A stretch of DNA of 64,000 nt from Leptolinea tardivitalis (GCF_001050275.1 NZ_BBYA01000008.1:620001-684000), one strand, 5' to 3'. Numbered from the stretch's first letter, positions 11,226 to 19,165 are shown. Program-made: numbers and translations. Notes: generated from the sequence alone by a model not told the origin.

Positions 11226-11266
11226 AGAGAGACTGTCTGCAGATATACACAGACAGTCTCTTTTGT
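11226..11266 (+). terminator. Rho-independent terminator of groES-groEL
   Basis: An 11-bp stem, GAGACTGTCTG (11229-11239) with CAGACAGTCTC (11250-11260), is extended by A/T pairs and followed by TTTTGTTATT, 17 bp after the groEL stop. Confidence 0.85.
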
Positions 11267-11286
11267 TATTGGGTATAATCTCTGGA

Positions 11287-12183
11287 ATGCAAACCTCAAT
11301 AAAACGATTATTTTCTTTTTGTTTAGCTTTCCTATTTATTATTATTACCGGATGTATCGGGAAGCCCATTCAACCAACTCCCACTCCGATTCCACCAACG
11401 GCCACTTTTCCACCTCCAACACCTACTTCTTTACCGCTGGCAATTCGTGTAAATGATGGTGGTATTCTTCTTTCAGATTATGAAGAAGAAGTAAAACGTT
11501 TTGATGCTGCCAGTCAGGCGTTGGGAAAGACATATACACCTGATGAGAAAAAAACTAAGATTGAGGATGATTTAATTGGTTACGAGCTGCTCTACCAGGC
11601 TGCAGTGAAAAATGGTTACAAAATATCCGATACTGATATAGAAGCTCACATCACCCAACTTACTCAAGCGATGGGCGGACCGGATGCGTTCAATAGTTGG
11701 CTTCAAACCAATTTTTATTCCAATGATTCTTACCACCGGTTTCTCGTCCGATCGTTGGGCGCAGCGTGGCAGCGCGACCAGATTATAAAATCACTACCTG
11801 CCACGGCTGAACAGGTGCATGCCCGTCAAATATTTTTCTCTCGAGAAGAATCAGCTGTAAATTACCGTCAAAAGGTGGATAACGGCTCTGATTTTGCTGC
11901 TCTGGCAAACGATGCAGATCCTGTCACAAAAGGTGATCTGGGTTGGTTCCCAAAAGGATATTTGCTTCAACCTGAAGTGGAAGAGGCAGCATTTCAGTTA
12001 CAACCGGGGCAGGTTAGCCAGGTAATAAAATCTGCCATTGGATTTCATCTTGTGCAGGTAATTGAAAGAGATCCTGCGAGAGAATTGACTGCAGATGCAA
12101 AAACGGTTCTGCAGGGTAAAGCGATAACAGATTGGGTTAAACAGGCAAAAACCACTGCACAAATACAAATTCTGATTCCTTGA
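11287..12183 (+). CDS. Parvulin-type peptidyl-prolyl isomerase lipoprotein (PrsA/SurA-like)
   Basis: This 298-residue predicted lipoprotein has lipobox IITGC (Cys23), a PT-rich linker and an N-terminal helical SurA_N-like region (about 45-165, including the DYEEEVKRFDAA helix). A PpiC/rotamase domain follows (about 175-275; VHARQIFFSREES, GDLGWFPKGYL, SAIGFHLVQVIERD). It probably assists folding of exported proteins at the membrane. The frame opens at 11263, but that start overlaps the groEL terminator; the ATG at 11287 starts the signal peptide directly. Confidence 0.85.
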   Translation: MQTSIKRLFSFCLAFLFIIITGCIGKPIQPTPTPIPPTATFPPPTPTSLPLAIRVNDGGILLSDYEEEVKRFDAASQALGKTYTPDEKKTKIEDDLIGYELLYQAAVKNGYKISDTDIEAHITQLTQAMGGPDAFNSWLQTNFYSNDSYHRFLVRSLGAAWQRDQIIKSLPATAEQVHARQIFFSREESAVNYRQKVDNGSDFAALANDADPVTKGDLGWFPKGYLLQPEVEEAAFQLQPGQVSQVIKSAIGFHLVQVIERDPARELTADAKTVLQGKAITDWVKQAKTTAQIQILIP

Positions 12184-12188
12184 AGGAT

Positions 12189-12890
12189 ATGAAGGTGAAA
12201 TACGGGCCTGCCAGAATTCGATATGAACGCAGAAAACGTCGCCGTCAAAAACTTCAAGCTCTAAACGGCCTCTGGAATGCCCTATCGATAATTCTTGGAA
12301 TGGCTACTGTGGTTGTTGCCGGATATGTCATCTGGAGAATGTCGAATTCATCGTCATCTGTATTGGCAAATGAAATCGCTACTGCAACAATAGAAAGATA
12401 TGATCCTATAGCGACTTCGACATTGGAACCAGAAATCAAACCCACTTTTGTGAAAAATGAAGTTACTTTAATTCCTACTCGCCCAATGCCGACGGTTGAG
12501 GATGAATCCCTCTATACCTTTGATCTTCAGGCTTCACCTGAGAGCATTTCTGCCACATTATTCAGACCTGACCGCACCTGTAACTGGGCGGGTATTGCAG
12601 GTCAGGCTTTTGATCTCCAAGGACGACCAATTCCCGGGATCACAGTCCAGGTTACCGGACCGATGTATGGGAAAGATATTCAATTCCTGAGCATTACAGG
12701 ATCAGCACCAATTTATGGTTTGGGAGGATATGAGATTTTCCTTACTGATAAACCATCAGATACAAAAGGTGAATATCAGATCAGACTGGTTGATCAGAAT
12801 GGACGTGGACTCTCAAAACGATTTTCATTTGATACCAGCAGCGATTGTTCAAAGAACCTGGTAATAGTCAATTTCCGCCAAATTAAATAG
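12189..12890 (+). CDS. Membrane-anchored protein of unknown function
   Basis: A protein of about 233 residues with a strongly basic N terminus (RIRYERRKRRRQK), one transmembrane helix (about 30-50) and a Thr/Pro linker. The C-terminal part (about 115-230) is beta-rich with CNWAGIAGQAFDLQGRPIPG, reminiscent of a carboxypeptidase-regulatory-like/SpaA-type Ig domain. It overlaps the end of the isomerase gene closely enough to be translationally coupled. The start is uncertain: GAAGGA at 12182-12187 is 1 nt from the ATG at 12189 but ideally spaced for a GTG at 12195. Confidence 0.65.
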   Translation: MKVKYGPARIRYERRKRRRQKLQALNGLWNALSIILGMATVVVAGYVIWRMSNSSSSVLANEIATATIERYDPIATSTLEPEIKPTFVKNEVTLIPTRPMPTVEDESLYTFDLQASPESISATLFRPDRTCNWAGIAGQAFDLQGRPIPGITVQVTGPMYGKDIQFLSITGSAPIYGLGGYEIFLTDKPSDTKGEYQIRLVDQNGRGLSKRFSFDTSSDCSKNLVIVNFRQIK

Positions 12891-12893
12891 ATA

Positions 12894-13190
12894 TCATCCT
12901 TTTACCCAATTATCCAACCAGGGTTGATGCAGAACCGGATTGAATTCTATGAATGTATGAGTTGCTACCTTTTGCAGATGGTATGGATCATTATTAAAGA
13001 ATTCTTGGATTTCTTCCAGAGAATTGGCTCTGGCGACAACCATACCGCCTATCCTCGGTTCGCGGGGACCGGATAATAGTAACAATCCACGATCATATCC
13101 TGTCTGTAGAAATGCCCGATGATTTGGAAGAACATCGGAAAGTTGATCTACTGGAACCAGATAATTTATTTCAACAATGAAATGTTTCAT
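12894..13190 (-). CDS. YCII-domain (YciI-like) protein
   Basis: This 98-residue protein is of the YciI/YCII ferredoxin-like family: a start MKHFIVEINYLVP, a central RAFLQTGYDRGLLLLSGP and the conserved NDPYHLQKVATHTFIEF. Family members are small dimeric proteins, some with hydrolase or dehalogenase-like roles; the substrate here is unknown. Its start overlaps the stop of the upstream SpoU methylase gene by 4 bp (ATGA), so the two are translationally coupled. Confidence 0.85.
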   Translation of the reverse strand: MKHFIVEINYLVPVDQLSDVLPNHRAFLQTGYDRGLLLLSGPREPRIGGMVVARANSLEEIQEFFNNDPYHLQKVATHTFIEFNPVLHQPWLDNWVKG

Positions 13191-13993
13191 TTGATCTCCT
13201 TTTTTATCGGGCTGTTTCTTTGTCTAACAACTTCGAATAACAGAATGCCTGCGGCTACGGCCGCATTTAATGATTCAAAACCTCCGGGCATGGGAATGGA
13301 AACAGGACAATCAGCAAACTGGAAGGCTTGTTGTGATGCTCCATTGGCTTCACTGCCCACGATTAACAGTGTGGGTTTTGTGAAATCACATTCCCAGCAA
13401 GTCGCTTTTCCATCTGCGGCGGCTACATAGGATGTCAAGCCATTGGCCGTTCCTGGTGTAATTTCTTCCATGATCTGAGGCCAATCCATTTCCATACATA
13501 CCATATGAAAATGTGCTCCCATGGCAGAACGCAAAACTTTAGGAGAATACAAGTCTACACTGCCATGGGTTGTAATGACTGCCTGTGCTCCTGCGGCTGC
13601 CGCTGTACGAAGCAGAGTTCCGAGATTTCCCGGATCGCGAAGTTGATCAGCAAGCACCAAAAAATCGAGGTTTGAAGGTAAGGTAGGTTTCGAATAGCGG
13701 CAGATGGCCGCTATTCCCTGACTCGTAGCGGTATCCATGATCGACAGAAAAACGTCTTCATCGACTTTTTCAACAGGGATATTCTGGTGGGAAAACTGAT
13801 CCAGCAATGATTTACCTCGATCCGAAAGGGAATCACAGTAGAATATGTCAGAAATATCAACAGATTTCGCGTAGGCTTCTTCCACCAACCTGACACCTTC
13901 GATTATATAAAGGTGGGTTTCTTCACGACTTTTTCTGTCTTGAAGCAGGGAACGGATCAACTGTATGCGCGGATTCTTTTTTGATGTGATCAT
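13187..13993 (-). CDS. TrmH/SpoU-family RNA 2'-O-ribose methyltransferase
   Basis: A 268-residue SAM-dependent RNA methylase. The N-terminal part (about 1-95) is an L30e-like RNA-binding domain starting MITSKKNPRIQLIRSLLQDR. The C-terminal SPOUT domain carries all three motifs: DQLRDPGNLGTLLRTA, LLIVGSEANG and IPMPGGFESLNAAVA. The target is rRNA or tRNA and cannot be assigned by eye. It is the middle gene of a three-gene operon with 4-bp overlaps on both sides. Confidence 0.92.
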   Translation of the reverse strand: MITSKKNPRIQLIRSLLQDRKSREETHLYIIEGVRLVEEAYAKSVDISDIFYCDSLSDRGKSLLDQFSHQNIPVEKVDEDVFLSIMDTATSQGIAAICRYSKPTLPSNLDFLVLADQLRDPGNLGTLLRTAAAAGAQAVITTHGSVDLYSPKVLRSAMGAHFHMVCMEMDWPQIMEEITPGTANGLTSYVAAADGKATCWECDFTKPTLLIVGSEANGASQQAFQFADCPVSIPMPGGFESLNAAVAAGILLFEVVRQRNSPIKKEIK

Positions 13994-14544
13994 CCGTTTT
14001 CTAAACCTGTAGAAAATGTATCCAGAAAAACTTGAAGAGTTCCTGTATCAAATAGAACAATTTTGACTGTTTCGAGAAAGAGAAGGGTCGCTTCTTTAGA
14101 AAATTGCTCAATAGCATGAAGAAAACATTCTGAAGCCAGTTTTACAGGGAATCCGTAAATTCCTGTTGAAATCGCTGGAAAAGCAACCGATTTACACTTA
14201 AGATCATTGGCTGTCAGAAGACTTGACTTGATTGTGCAAATCAATTTGTCCACTTCGGCGCCTTCACCCCAGATTGGTCCGACCGCATGAATAATATACT
14301 TGCAGAAAAGAGAACCCGGACCGGTTATGGCTGGATGGTTGTGAGTCACTGGACCGTGCAAATGGACCCATTCATTTGACTCCTGTTGGATGATGGATCC
14401 GCCACGGGCGACAATGGCACCCGCAACTCCACCACCGTGTTGCAGATGCTTATTGGCCGCATTGACAATGGCATCAACTTTTTGCCGGGTAAGGTCTCCC
14501 TGTTCAATTTGGACAGTCAAAGAACCAAACAAATACGTTGCCAT
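13990..14544 (-). CDS. Macro-domain protein (ADP-ribose / O-acetyl-ADP-ribose hydrolase type)
   Basis: A 184-residue single macro domain with the ADP-ribose-binding features GDLTRQKVDAIVNAAN (16-31), HGGGVAGAI (36-44) and PAISTGIYGFP. Family members (MacroD/YmdB type) remove ADP-ribose from acidic residues or deacetylate O-acetyl-ADP-ribose. It is first in an operon with the SpoU methylase and YCII genes, overlapping the former by 4 bp. Confidence 0.9.
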   Translation of the reverse strand: MATYLFGSLTVQIEQGDLTRQKVDAIVNAANKHLQHGGGVAGAIVARGGSIIQQESNEWVHLHGPVTHNHPAITGPGSLFCKYIIHAVGPIWGEGAEVDKLICTIKSSLLTANDLKCKSVAFPAISTGIYGFPVKLASECFLHAIEQFSKEATLLFLETVKIVLFDTGTLQVFLDTFSTGLENG

Positions 14545-14570
14545 AAAAAGATTTTACCGCTTTTAAAATG

Positions 14571-14603
14571 AAAACAGGATGGCTTAAGGCCATCCTGTTG
14601 TTT
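14571..14603 (-). terminator. Terminator of infC-rpmI-rplT
   Basis: Stem AACAGGATGGC (about 14573-14583) pairs with GCCATCCTGT (14589-14598). On the minus strand the stem is followed by a T-rich run. It lies 15 bp after the rplT stop and also separates rplT from the macro-domain operon. Confidence 0.75.
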
Positions 14604-14617
14604 ACAGAGAGGGGGAA

Positions 14618-14968
14618 TTACGCAGATTTCGCTTTTCCAACCACTGCCGCAAATGCGTTTGGATCGCGAACTGCCAGATCAGCCAGCATTTTCCGATTAA
14701 GGGTAATACCGGCAGATTTCATTCCAGCGATGAGACGGCTGTAAGAAATCCCATTGATACGTGCAGCAGCGTTGATGCGAACGATCCACAATTTCCGTAG
14801 ATCGCGACGACGAACGCGGCGGTCGCGGGTGGCATACCAAAGACCCTTCAGCATAGTTTCATTTGCCCGGCGGAAAAGCCGATGGCGGCTGCCGAATGAG
14901 CCTTTGCTCATTTTCAACATTTTTTTATGACGCAGATGGCCTTTTGGACCACCTTTCACTCTTGCCAT
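14618..14968 (-). CDS. rplT: 50S ribosomal protein L20
   Basis: A 116-residue highly basic protein with the L20 pattern: [19 protein letters not shown] at the N terminus, [16 protein letters not shown], and [20 protein letters not shown]. It binds 23S rRNA early in large-subunit assembly and is an autoregulator of this operon in other bacteria. Last gene of infC-rpmI-rplT. Its ribosome-binding region GCAGAGGAGTT is identical to the one before rpmI. Confidence 0.97.
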   Translation of the reverse strand: MARVKGGPKGHLRHKKMLKMSKGSFGSRHRLFRRANETMLKGLWYATRDRRVRRRDLRKLWIVRINAAARINGISYSRLIAGMKSAGITLNRKMLADLAVRDPNAFAAVVGKAKSA

Positions 14969-15055
14969 TTAGAACTCCTCTGCAAACCCCTGGGCGTCGA
15001 CAGTATGTCAGTTGAAAACACCCAACAGTCGCACTAAAAAAGAATAACCAGATCC

Positions 15056-15283
15056 CTACTTCATATTCGGGGCAAGACGGGTAACGCGCTGGACGATCTT
15101 CTCGCCCTGCACAGTAACCATCTCAGACAGTAAGGCCTTTGTGCGTTTTGACGTACGACGGCGGAGATGGCTCTTTCCACCTTTCGTGCGCATCAAAGTG
15201 CCCGACCCGGTAAGGCGGAACCGTTTAGAGGTTGCTTTATGGGTCTTTAGTTTGATCTTACCTGCTTTAACCTTGCGTGGCAC
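15056..15283 (-). CDS. rpmI: 50S ribosomal protein L35
   Basis: A 75-residue basic protein with the L35 signature KLKTHKATSKRFRLTGSG and RRRTSKRTKA. It starts at a GTG (CAC on the plus strand at 15281-15283) with GCAGAGGAGTT upstream. Middle gene of the infC operon. Confidence 0.95.
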   Translation of the reverse strand: MPRKVKAGKIKLKTHKATSKRFRLTGSGTLMRTKGGKSHLRRRTSKRTKALLSEMVTVQGEKIVQRVTRLAPNMK

Positions 15284-15309
15284 AGTACAACTCCTCTCTG
15301 CAGAATCAA

Positions 15310-15333
15310 CCAGGAATTTAATTCAATTCCTGG
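15310..15333 (-). other. Hairpin between infC and rpmI
   Basis: A perfect 9-bp stem (CCAGGAATT 15310-15318 with AATTCCTGG 15325-15333) with a 6-nt loop. It lacks a U-tract, so it is more likely an mRNA structure for processing, stability or L20/L35 control than a terminator. Confidence 0.4.
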
Positions 15334-15356
15334 AAATTACGAACCTATATTTTACA

Positions 15357-15950
15357 TCAATTTTGGTCAGAATCGGCTACAACCGTCATGGATTCTGCCC
15401 CTTCTGATTTTGGAGCGTCGGCTGGTTTTTTCTTTCCCGGTTTGGATGGTCCCAGAACCATAGTCATCACACGGCCTTCAATGGCAGGGATTTGTTCAAC
15501 TGTTGAAATATCAGCCAGCTCTGCAGCAATTTCGCGAAGATCTTCGAGAGCCAATTCAGGATATGTGATTTCACGTCCACGAAAACGTACCGTCACGCGG
15601 ACTTTCATTCCATCATTCAGCCAGCGTCTGGCATCTCGAGTTTTAAAAGAGCGGTGATGTTCATTGGTTTTGGGTCTTAGCCTGATCTCTTTTACTTCAA
15701 TTTTGGTCTGAGATTTTTTAGCTTCCCGTTCCTTTTTAGTTCGTTCATAAAGGAACTTGCCGAAATCCATAATCCGACAAACAGGCGGGGTAGCATTACC
15801 AGAAACTTCGACCAAATCCAATTCAGCTTCTCTGGCCATTCGCAATGCCTGGTCAATAGAGACCACTCCCACATTTTCCCCGTTTGCTCCGATAAGTCGG
15901 ACTTCGGGAACCCGAATTAATTCGTTGACTCGAAAATTGTTGGCGCTGAT
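15357..15950 (-). CDS. infC: Translation initiation factor IF-3, AUC start codon
   Basis: IF-3 keeps ribosomal subunits apart and proofreads start codons. The usual start search gives a GTG at 15872, which would delete the conserved N terminus. The same frame continues upstream through FRVNELIRVPEVRLIGANG, the IF-3 N-terminal signature, to an ATC codon at 15948-15950. An in-frame TAG lies two codons earlier (15954-15956), so no ATG, GTG or TTG is available. AGGAG (15957-15961) is 6 nt before the ATC. The product is 197 residues, with the N-domain about 1-80, a KKEREAKKSQ linker and the C-domain to about 180. First gene of infC-rpmI-rplT. Confidence 0.95.
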   Translation of the reverse strand: MSANNFRVNELIRVPEVRLIGANGENVGVVSIDQALRMAREAELDLVEVSGNATPPVCRIMDFGKFLYERTKKEREAKKSQTKIEVKEIRLRPKTNEHHRSFKTRDARRWLNDGMKVRVTVRFRGREITYPELALEDLREIAAELADISTVEQIPAIEGRVMTMVLGPSKPGKKKPADAPKSEGAESMTVVADSDQN

Positions 15951-15961
15951 AGTCTACTCCT
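15948..15961 (-). promoter_or_regulatory. Ribosome-binding site plus AUC initiation codon of infC
   Basis: In sense orientation the site reads AGGAG, then TAGACT, then ATC. The strong Shine-Dalgarno and optimal 6-nt spacing support AUC initiation. Rare AUU/AUC/AUA starts in infC are the known basis of IF-3 autoregulation, because IF-3 rejects its own message when abundant. Confidence 0.85.
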
Positions 15962-16051
15962 ATGTGTACACAAAAATGATGATATTTTGATAAATCGTAC
16001 AAAATCATACCATATTTCTGTATATATCGCTATTAAAAAGAAACGCTTCCA

Positions 16052-16079
16052 TTGTCAAAAACAGGAAATAATGTAAAAT
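16052..16079 (+). promoter_or_regulatory. Candidate promoter of the PTS operon
   Basis: TTGTCA (16052-16057), a 16-bp spacer and TAAAAT (16074-16079), about 50 bp before the IIA start. The rest of the infC-IIA intergenic region is AT-rich and holds no gene. Confidence 0.45.
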
Positions 16080-16130
16080 TAATGTTGATTAATTAGGAAC
16101 TTATTTTATTGGAATGGGTTAAGTGTACAT

Positions 16131-16592
16131 ATGAGCAATAAATTGCTGCAACTATTAGATAGTGAAGCTGTATGTTTGAAAATGGATGCCCGCGACGCGG
16201 CTGATGTTATTGAGAACCTGGGAATTCGTTTGTATATCGACGGGTATGTAAAAGATACCTTTGTTGATGCGGCAATGGCGCGCGAAAAGAAACTTCCTAC
16301 CGGGTTGCCGTTAGGAGGAGAAGTTAATGCGGCTATTCCACATACTGATGTTATTCATGTGTTAAAACCGGGGGTTGCCATGGCAACTTTGAAACGGCCG
16401 GTTATTTTTAAAAACATGATTTCACCCGATGAAGATGTTAATGTGCAGCTTGTTTTCTTGTTATCGTTGGAACAACCTAAATCTCAAATAGAGATGCTGC
16501 AGGAAATTGCTAGTGTTTTACAGCGGCCTGAAACTGTTGAAAAATTGATGGCCGCGACTACTTTTGAGGATGTTCAGGCTGCCCTGGCATAA
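16131..16592 (+). CDS. gatA: PTS EIIA component, galactitol/fructose type
   Basis: A 153-residue PTS_EIIA type-2 domain that takes phosphate from HPr and passes it to EIIB. The phosphorylated His is His71 in AAIPHTDVIHV. The start MSNKLLQLLDSEAVCLKMDA and the length fit GatA. It is followed by IIB and IIC genes in galactitol-family order. The substrate is uncertain: the family also moves other sugar alcohols and pentitols, and no catabolic dehydrogenase or aldolase lies nearby. Confidence 0.85.
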   Translation: MSNKLLQLLDSEAVCLKMDARDAADVIENLGIRLYIDGYVKDTFVDAAMAREKKLPTGLPLGGEVNAAIPHTDVIHVLKPGVAMATLKRPVIFKNMISPDEDVNVQLVFLLSLEQPKSQIEMLQEIASVLQRPETVEKLMAATTFEDVQAALA

Positions 16593-16631
16593 CCTGAAGT
16601 ATTAAAAATTATAACGTGGAGGAATGTGGGT

Positions 16632-16921
16632 ATGGCTGAAAAACCGAAGTTGGTCTTAGTGGCTTGTGGAACGGCTATTGCGACTTCCACCGTAGTTGCT
16701 ATTGGCATTGAGGAAGCGATGCAGGAACGTGGTGTAAAAGTTACGACCCAGCAGTGCAAGGCAATGGAAGTTCCCAGCTTGGCTGCTAGTGCTGACTTAA
16801 TTGTCACCACTACCCCTGTTCCCGCGAACCTTGGAAAGCCCGTATCCAAACACTGGCGTTCTTAACCGGTGTTGGAAAGGAGGAGGTTCTGGATCAGATC
16901 GAGAAAATTCTGCGCAGTTGA
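16632..16921 (+). pseudogene. gatB: PTS EIIB component, galactitol type, with a -1 frameshift
   Basis: The N-terminal part MAEKPKLVLVACGTAIATST carries the phosphorylatable Cys12 in the normal GatB context. The frame runs on to KPV and then leaves the family pattern, stopping at 16863-16865. Re-reading one base earlier at about 16842 restores IQTLAFLTGVGKEEVLDQIE and a stop at 16919-16921, giving a normal GatB of about 95 residues. One base appears to be missing near CCCGTATCC; no homopolymer or slippery heptamer is seen there. It could be a sequencing error or a real mutation. The ATG at 16632 follows GGAGG by 9 nt. Confidence 0.8.
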
Positions 16922-16967
16922 AACTAGGGACTCTCGACACTAAATAACTTGATGTTTGGAGGATTCG

Positions 16968-18359
16968 ATGGATGCATTTTTAGCTGGATTGAAAACTGTA
17001 ATTGATAGTTTGGGTTCAACGGTTGTCCTGCCTATCTTCATCTTCCTATTGGCATGGGCGATGGGAGCCAAACCCGCCCGCGCATTCCGCGCTGGTGTCA
17101 CCATCGGTATTGCTTTCATCGGCATTAACCTGGTGATCAACCTGATGTGGGGAAGCCTCTCTGGTGTTGCCCAGGCAATGGTTACCAACACTGGTATCAA
17201 ACTCGATACCGTTGATGTTGGTTGGCCTTCTGCCGCCGCCATCGCTTTTGGATCGTCCGTTGGTCTATGGGTCATTCCGATCGCATTGCTTGTCAACATT
17301 GTTCTTCTGTTCACGAATGTGACCAAGACCCTCAACGTAGACATCTGGAACTTCTGGCACTTCGCCTTCATCGGCTCCCTGATCGTAGCCGCCACCGGCC
17401 AGCTCTGGTACGGTTTGGTTGCTGCTGCCATTGCCGCTGCATTTGCTCTGTTCCTGGCTGACTGGACTGCGAAAGCTGTTCAGCACTTCTACGGACTTCC
17501 TGGAATTTCCATTCCCCATTTGACCTCAGCCCCTGTCGTTCCGATTGCTATCGGCGTGAACTGGCTGATCGAAAAAATCCCTGGTCTGCGCGATTTGAAT
17601 GCTGATACTGAAACCATTCAGAAAAAATTCGGCATTCTTGGTGAGCCTATTATTCAGGGTTTGGTCATTGGTCTGATCCTCGGTATCATTGGTTACTATA
17701 ATGCCGGCGATGCCGCTACCGTTATTTCAAAGGTTCTCCAGTGCGGTATGAACCTGGCGGCTGTTATGTTGCTGCTGCCCCGCATGGTAAAAATCTTGAT
17801 GGAAGGCCTTATCCCCGTATCAGAAGCTGCCCGCACCTTTATGCAGAAACACTACGGTGGACGTGAATTCTACATTGGTCTGGATTCTGCCATCTTGATT
17901 GGCCACCCGGCTGCCATTTCTTCATCCCTGGTACTGGTTCCCCTGGTGATCCTGTTATCCTTCATTCTGCCTGGCAATCATGTTCTCCTGTTTGCCGACC
18001 TGGCCATTATCCCGTTTGTTGTGGCCATGTGCGCACCTCTGATGAAGGGTAATGTTGTTCGCATCATCATTGCCGGTTTGATCACTCTTGGTGTCGGCTT
18101 CTACTTCGGTACCGGAATGGCAGATCTGTTCACCAGCGCTGCTCAGGCTGCCAAGTTCCAGATGCCTGAAAACGCTGTCAAAATCATCTCCATCGGTGAT
18201 GGTTTCCTGTGGCCGCCGTTTGTCTTCACCAACCTGGTGAAAGGCCTGGGCGTAGTTGGTCTCGTAATCCTCATCGCTGCCATCGCTGCCCTGTTCTTCT
18301 TCTTCTCCAAGAATACTAAGAGCTGGGAAAAAGCCGCCGGCGCTCCTGTAGAAGAATAG
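16968..18359 (+). CDS. gatC: PTS EIIC component, galactitol type
   Basis: A 463-residue polytopic membrane permease that moves the sugar alcohol while EIIB phosphorylates it. It has about ten or more hydrophobic segments and typical stretches such as WAMGAKPARAFRAGVTIGIA and GREFYIGLDSAILIGHPA. I chose the ATG at 16968: GGAGG at 16958-16962 is well placed, and the longer frame start at 16956 overlaps that site. Without an intact IIB the transporter would not phosphorylate its substrate. Confidence 0.88.
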   Translation: MDAFLAGLKTVIDSLGSTVVLPIFIFLLAWAMGAKPARAFRAGVTIGIAFIGINLVINLMWGSLSGVAQAMVTNTGIKLDTVDVGWPSAAAIAFGSSVGLWVIPIALLVNIVLLFTNVTKTLNVDIWNFWHFAFIGSLIVAATGQLWYGLVAAAIAAAFALFLADWTAKAVQHFYGLPGISIPHLTSAPVVPIAIGVNWLIEKIPGLRDLNADTETIQKKFGILGEPIIQGLVIGLILGIIGYYNAGDAATVISKVLQCGMNLAAVMLLLPRMVKILMEGLIPVSEAARTFMQKHYGGREFYIGLDSAILIGHPAAISSSLVLVPLVILLSFILPGNHVLLFADLAIIPFVVAMCAPLMKGNVVRIIIAGLITLGVGFYFGTGMADLFTSAAQAAKFQMPENAVKIISIGDGFLWPPFVFTNLVKGLGVVGLVILIAAIAALFFFFSKNTKSWEKAAGAPVEE

Positions 18360-18411
18360 TCCTCAGAATATCAACAGAATTATTCAATCTGATTTTATGA
18401 ATCTCGGATAC

Positions 18412-18450
18412 AATTGGGCGAACCAGATTTTTGGTTCGCCCAATTCATTT
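18412..18450 (+). terminator. Terminator after the PTS IIC gene
   Basis: A 14-bp perfect stem (18412-18425, AATTGGGCGAACCA, with 18432-18445) with a 6-nt loop, followed by CATTTTTA. It separates the gat genes from the downstream small membrane protein and HPr. Confidence 0.85.
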
Positions 18451-18452
18451 TT

Positions 18453-18866
18453 ATGGACAACACCATGAGCATAGTTCAGAGTATTATCCACGGTTTTATT
18501 GGAGATTTTGGGATGAAGGTTGGTGATTTGTACTATGCCAACAGTCTGTGGATCAATGGAATTATTCTTTTTTATGCCCTTATTGTTTATATCTCATGGC
18601 GCAATTATGAGCGTGTACATGAGGTCATCATTTCTTCCATACTCGAACAATTGGAACCAAAATTAAAAAATTGGAGCAAATCTGAGATCACACGAAACTT
18701 GAAATCAGTCAGTATTCCTTGGGATAAGGCACGGAAAACGATAAAAATTCCGTTGCTGGCAAAATCGGGTACCTTTCTACCGAAATTTGCATCTATGGGG
18801 ACAATTATGGCGTTGTTTCCATCTGATGTATTGATCCAAATTCTGCGAGAAAAGAAAAAAAATTAG
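18453..18866 (+). CDS. Small membrane protein of unknown function upstream of HPr
   Basis: Up to 137 residues with one clear hydrophobic segment (WINGIILFYALIVYISW) and a basic cytoplasmic C-terminal half (IPWDKARKTIKIPLLAKSG). I do not recognise the family. The frame is open to 18414 but that part is the terminator hairpin; ATGs at 18453, 18465 and 18513 are possible and only the last has a weak GGAG upstream. It ends 9 bp before the HPr start, so it is probably cotranscribed with ptsH and might be linked to PTS function. Confidence 0.55.
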   Translation: MDNTMSIVQSIIHGFIGDFGMKVGDLYYANSLWINGIILFYALIVYISWRNYERVHEVIISSILEQLEPKLKNWSKSEITRNLKSVSIPWDKARKTIKIPLLAKSGTFLPKFASMGTIMALFPSDVLIQILREKKKN

Positions 18867-18875
18867 GAGGTTGCT

Positions 18876-19154
18876 TTGTCTGAAGCTAAATTTGTGGTTT
18901 CTCATCCAGCTGGTCTGCATGCCCGACCTGCATCTGTTTTTGTGAAAACATGCAATACGTTCCCATGTGATATTAAAGTTAAAAATGTGACAACCAATAG
19001 TGCAACCGTTAACGCAAAGAGTGTTTTAGCTGTATTGACTCTGGGAGTTGACTCTGGTCATGAAATCCTTGTCACTGCAAATGGAGACAGGGAAGGTGAG
19101 GTATTGACAGCCATTAAAGATTTGATCGATACCAACTTTGGAGAATCTGCCTGA
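18876..19154 (+). CDS. ptsH: Phosphocarrier protein HPr
   Basis: A 92-residue HPr that carries phosphate from enzyme I to EIIA. The active His15 lies in HPAGLHARPAS, and the regulatory-serine position is kept (Ser49 in NAKSVLAVLTLG). It starts at a TTG with AGGAGG 5 nt upstream. Enzyme I is not in the window, so ptsI lies elsewhere. Confidence 0.95.
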   Translation: MSEAKFVVSHPAGLHARPASVFVKTCNTFPCDIKVKNVTTNSATVNAKSVLAVLTLGVDSGHEILVTANGDREGEVLTAIKDLIDTNFGESA

Positions 19155-19165
19155 AAAGAAGAGGT

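Noticed and set aside
16800-16870. Programmed -1 frameshift in gatB
   Set aside because: No slippery heptamer (X XXY YYZ) or downstream pseudoknot is visible at the shift point, and gatB is not known to use frameshifting. A missing base is simpler.
16940-17431. A 163-codon minus-strand frame opposite gatC
   Set aside because: Antisense to the permease gene, composition reflects the complement of hydrophobic codons, no ribosome-binding site.
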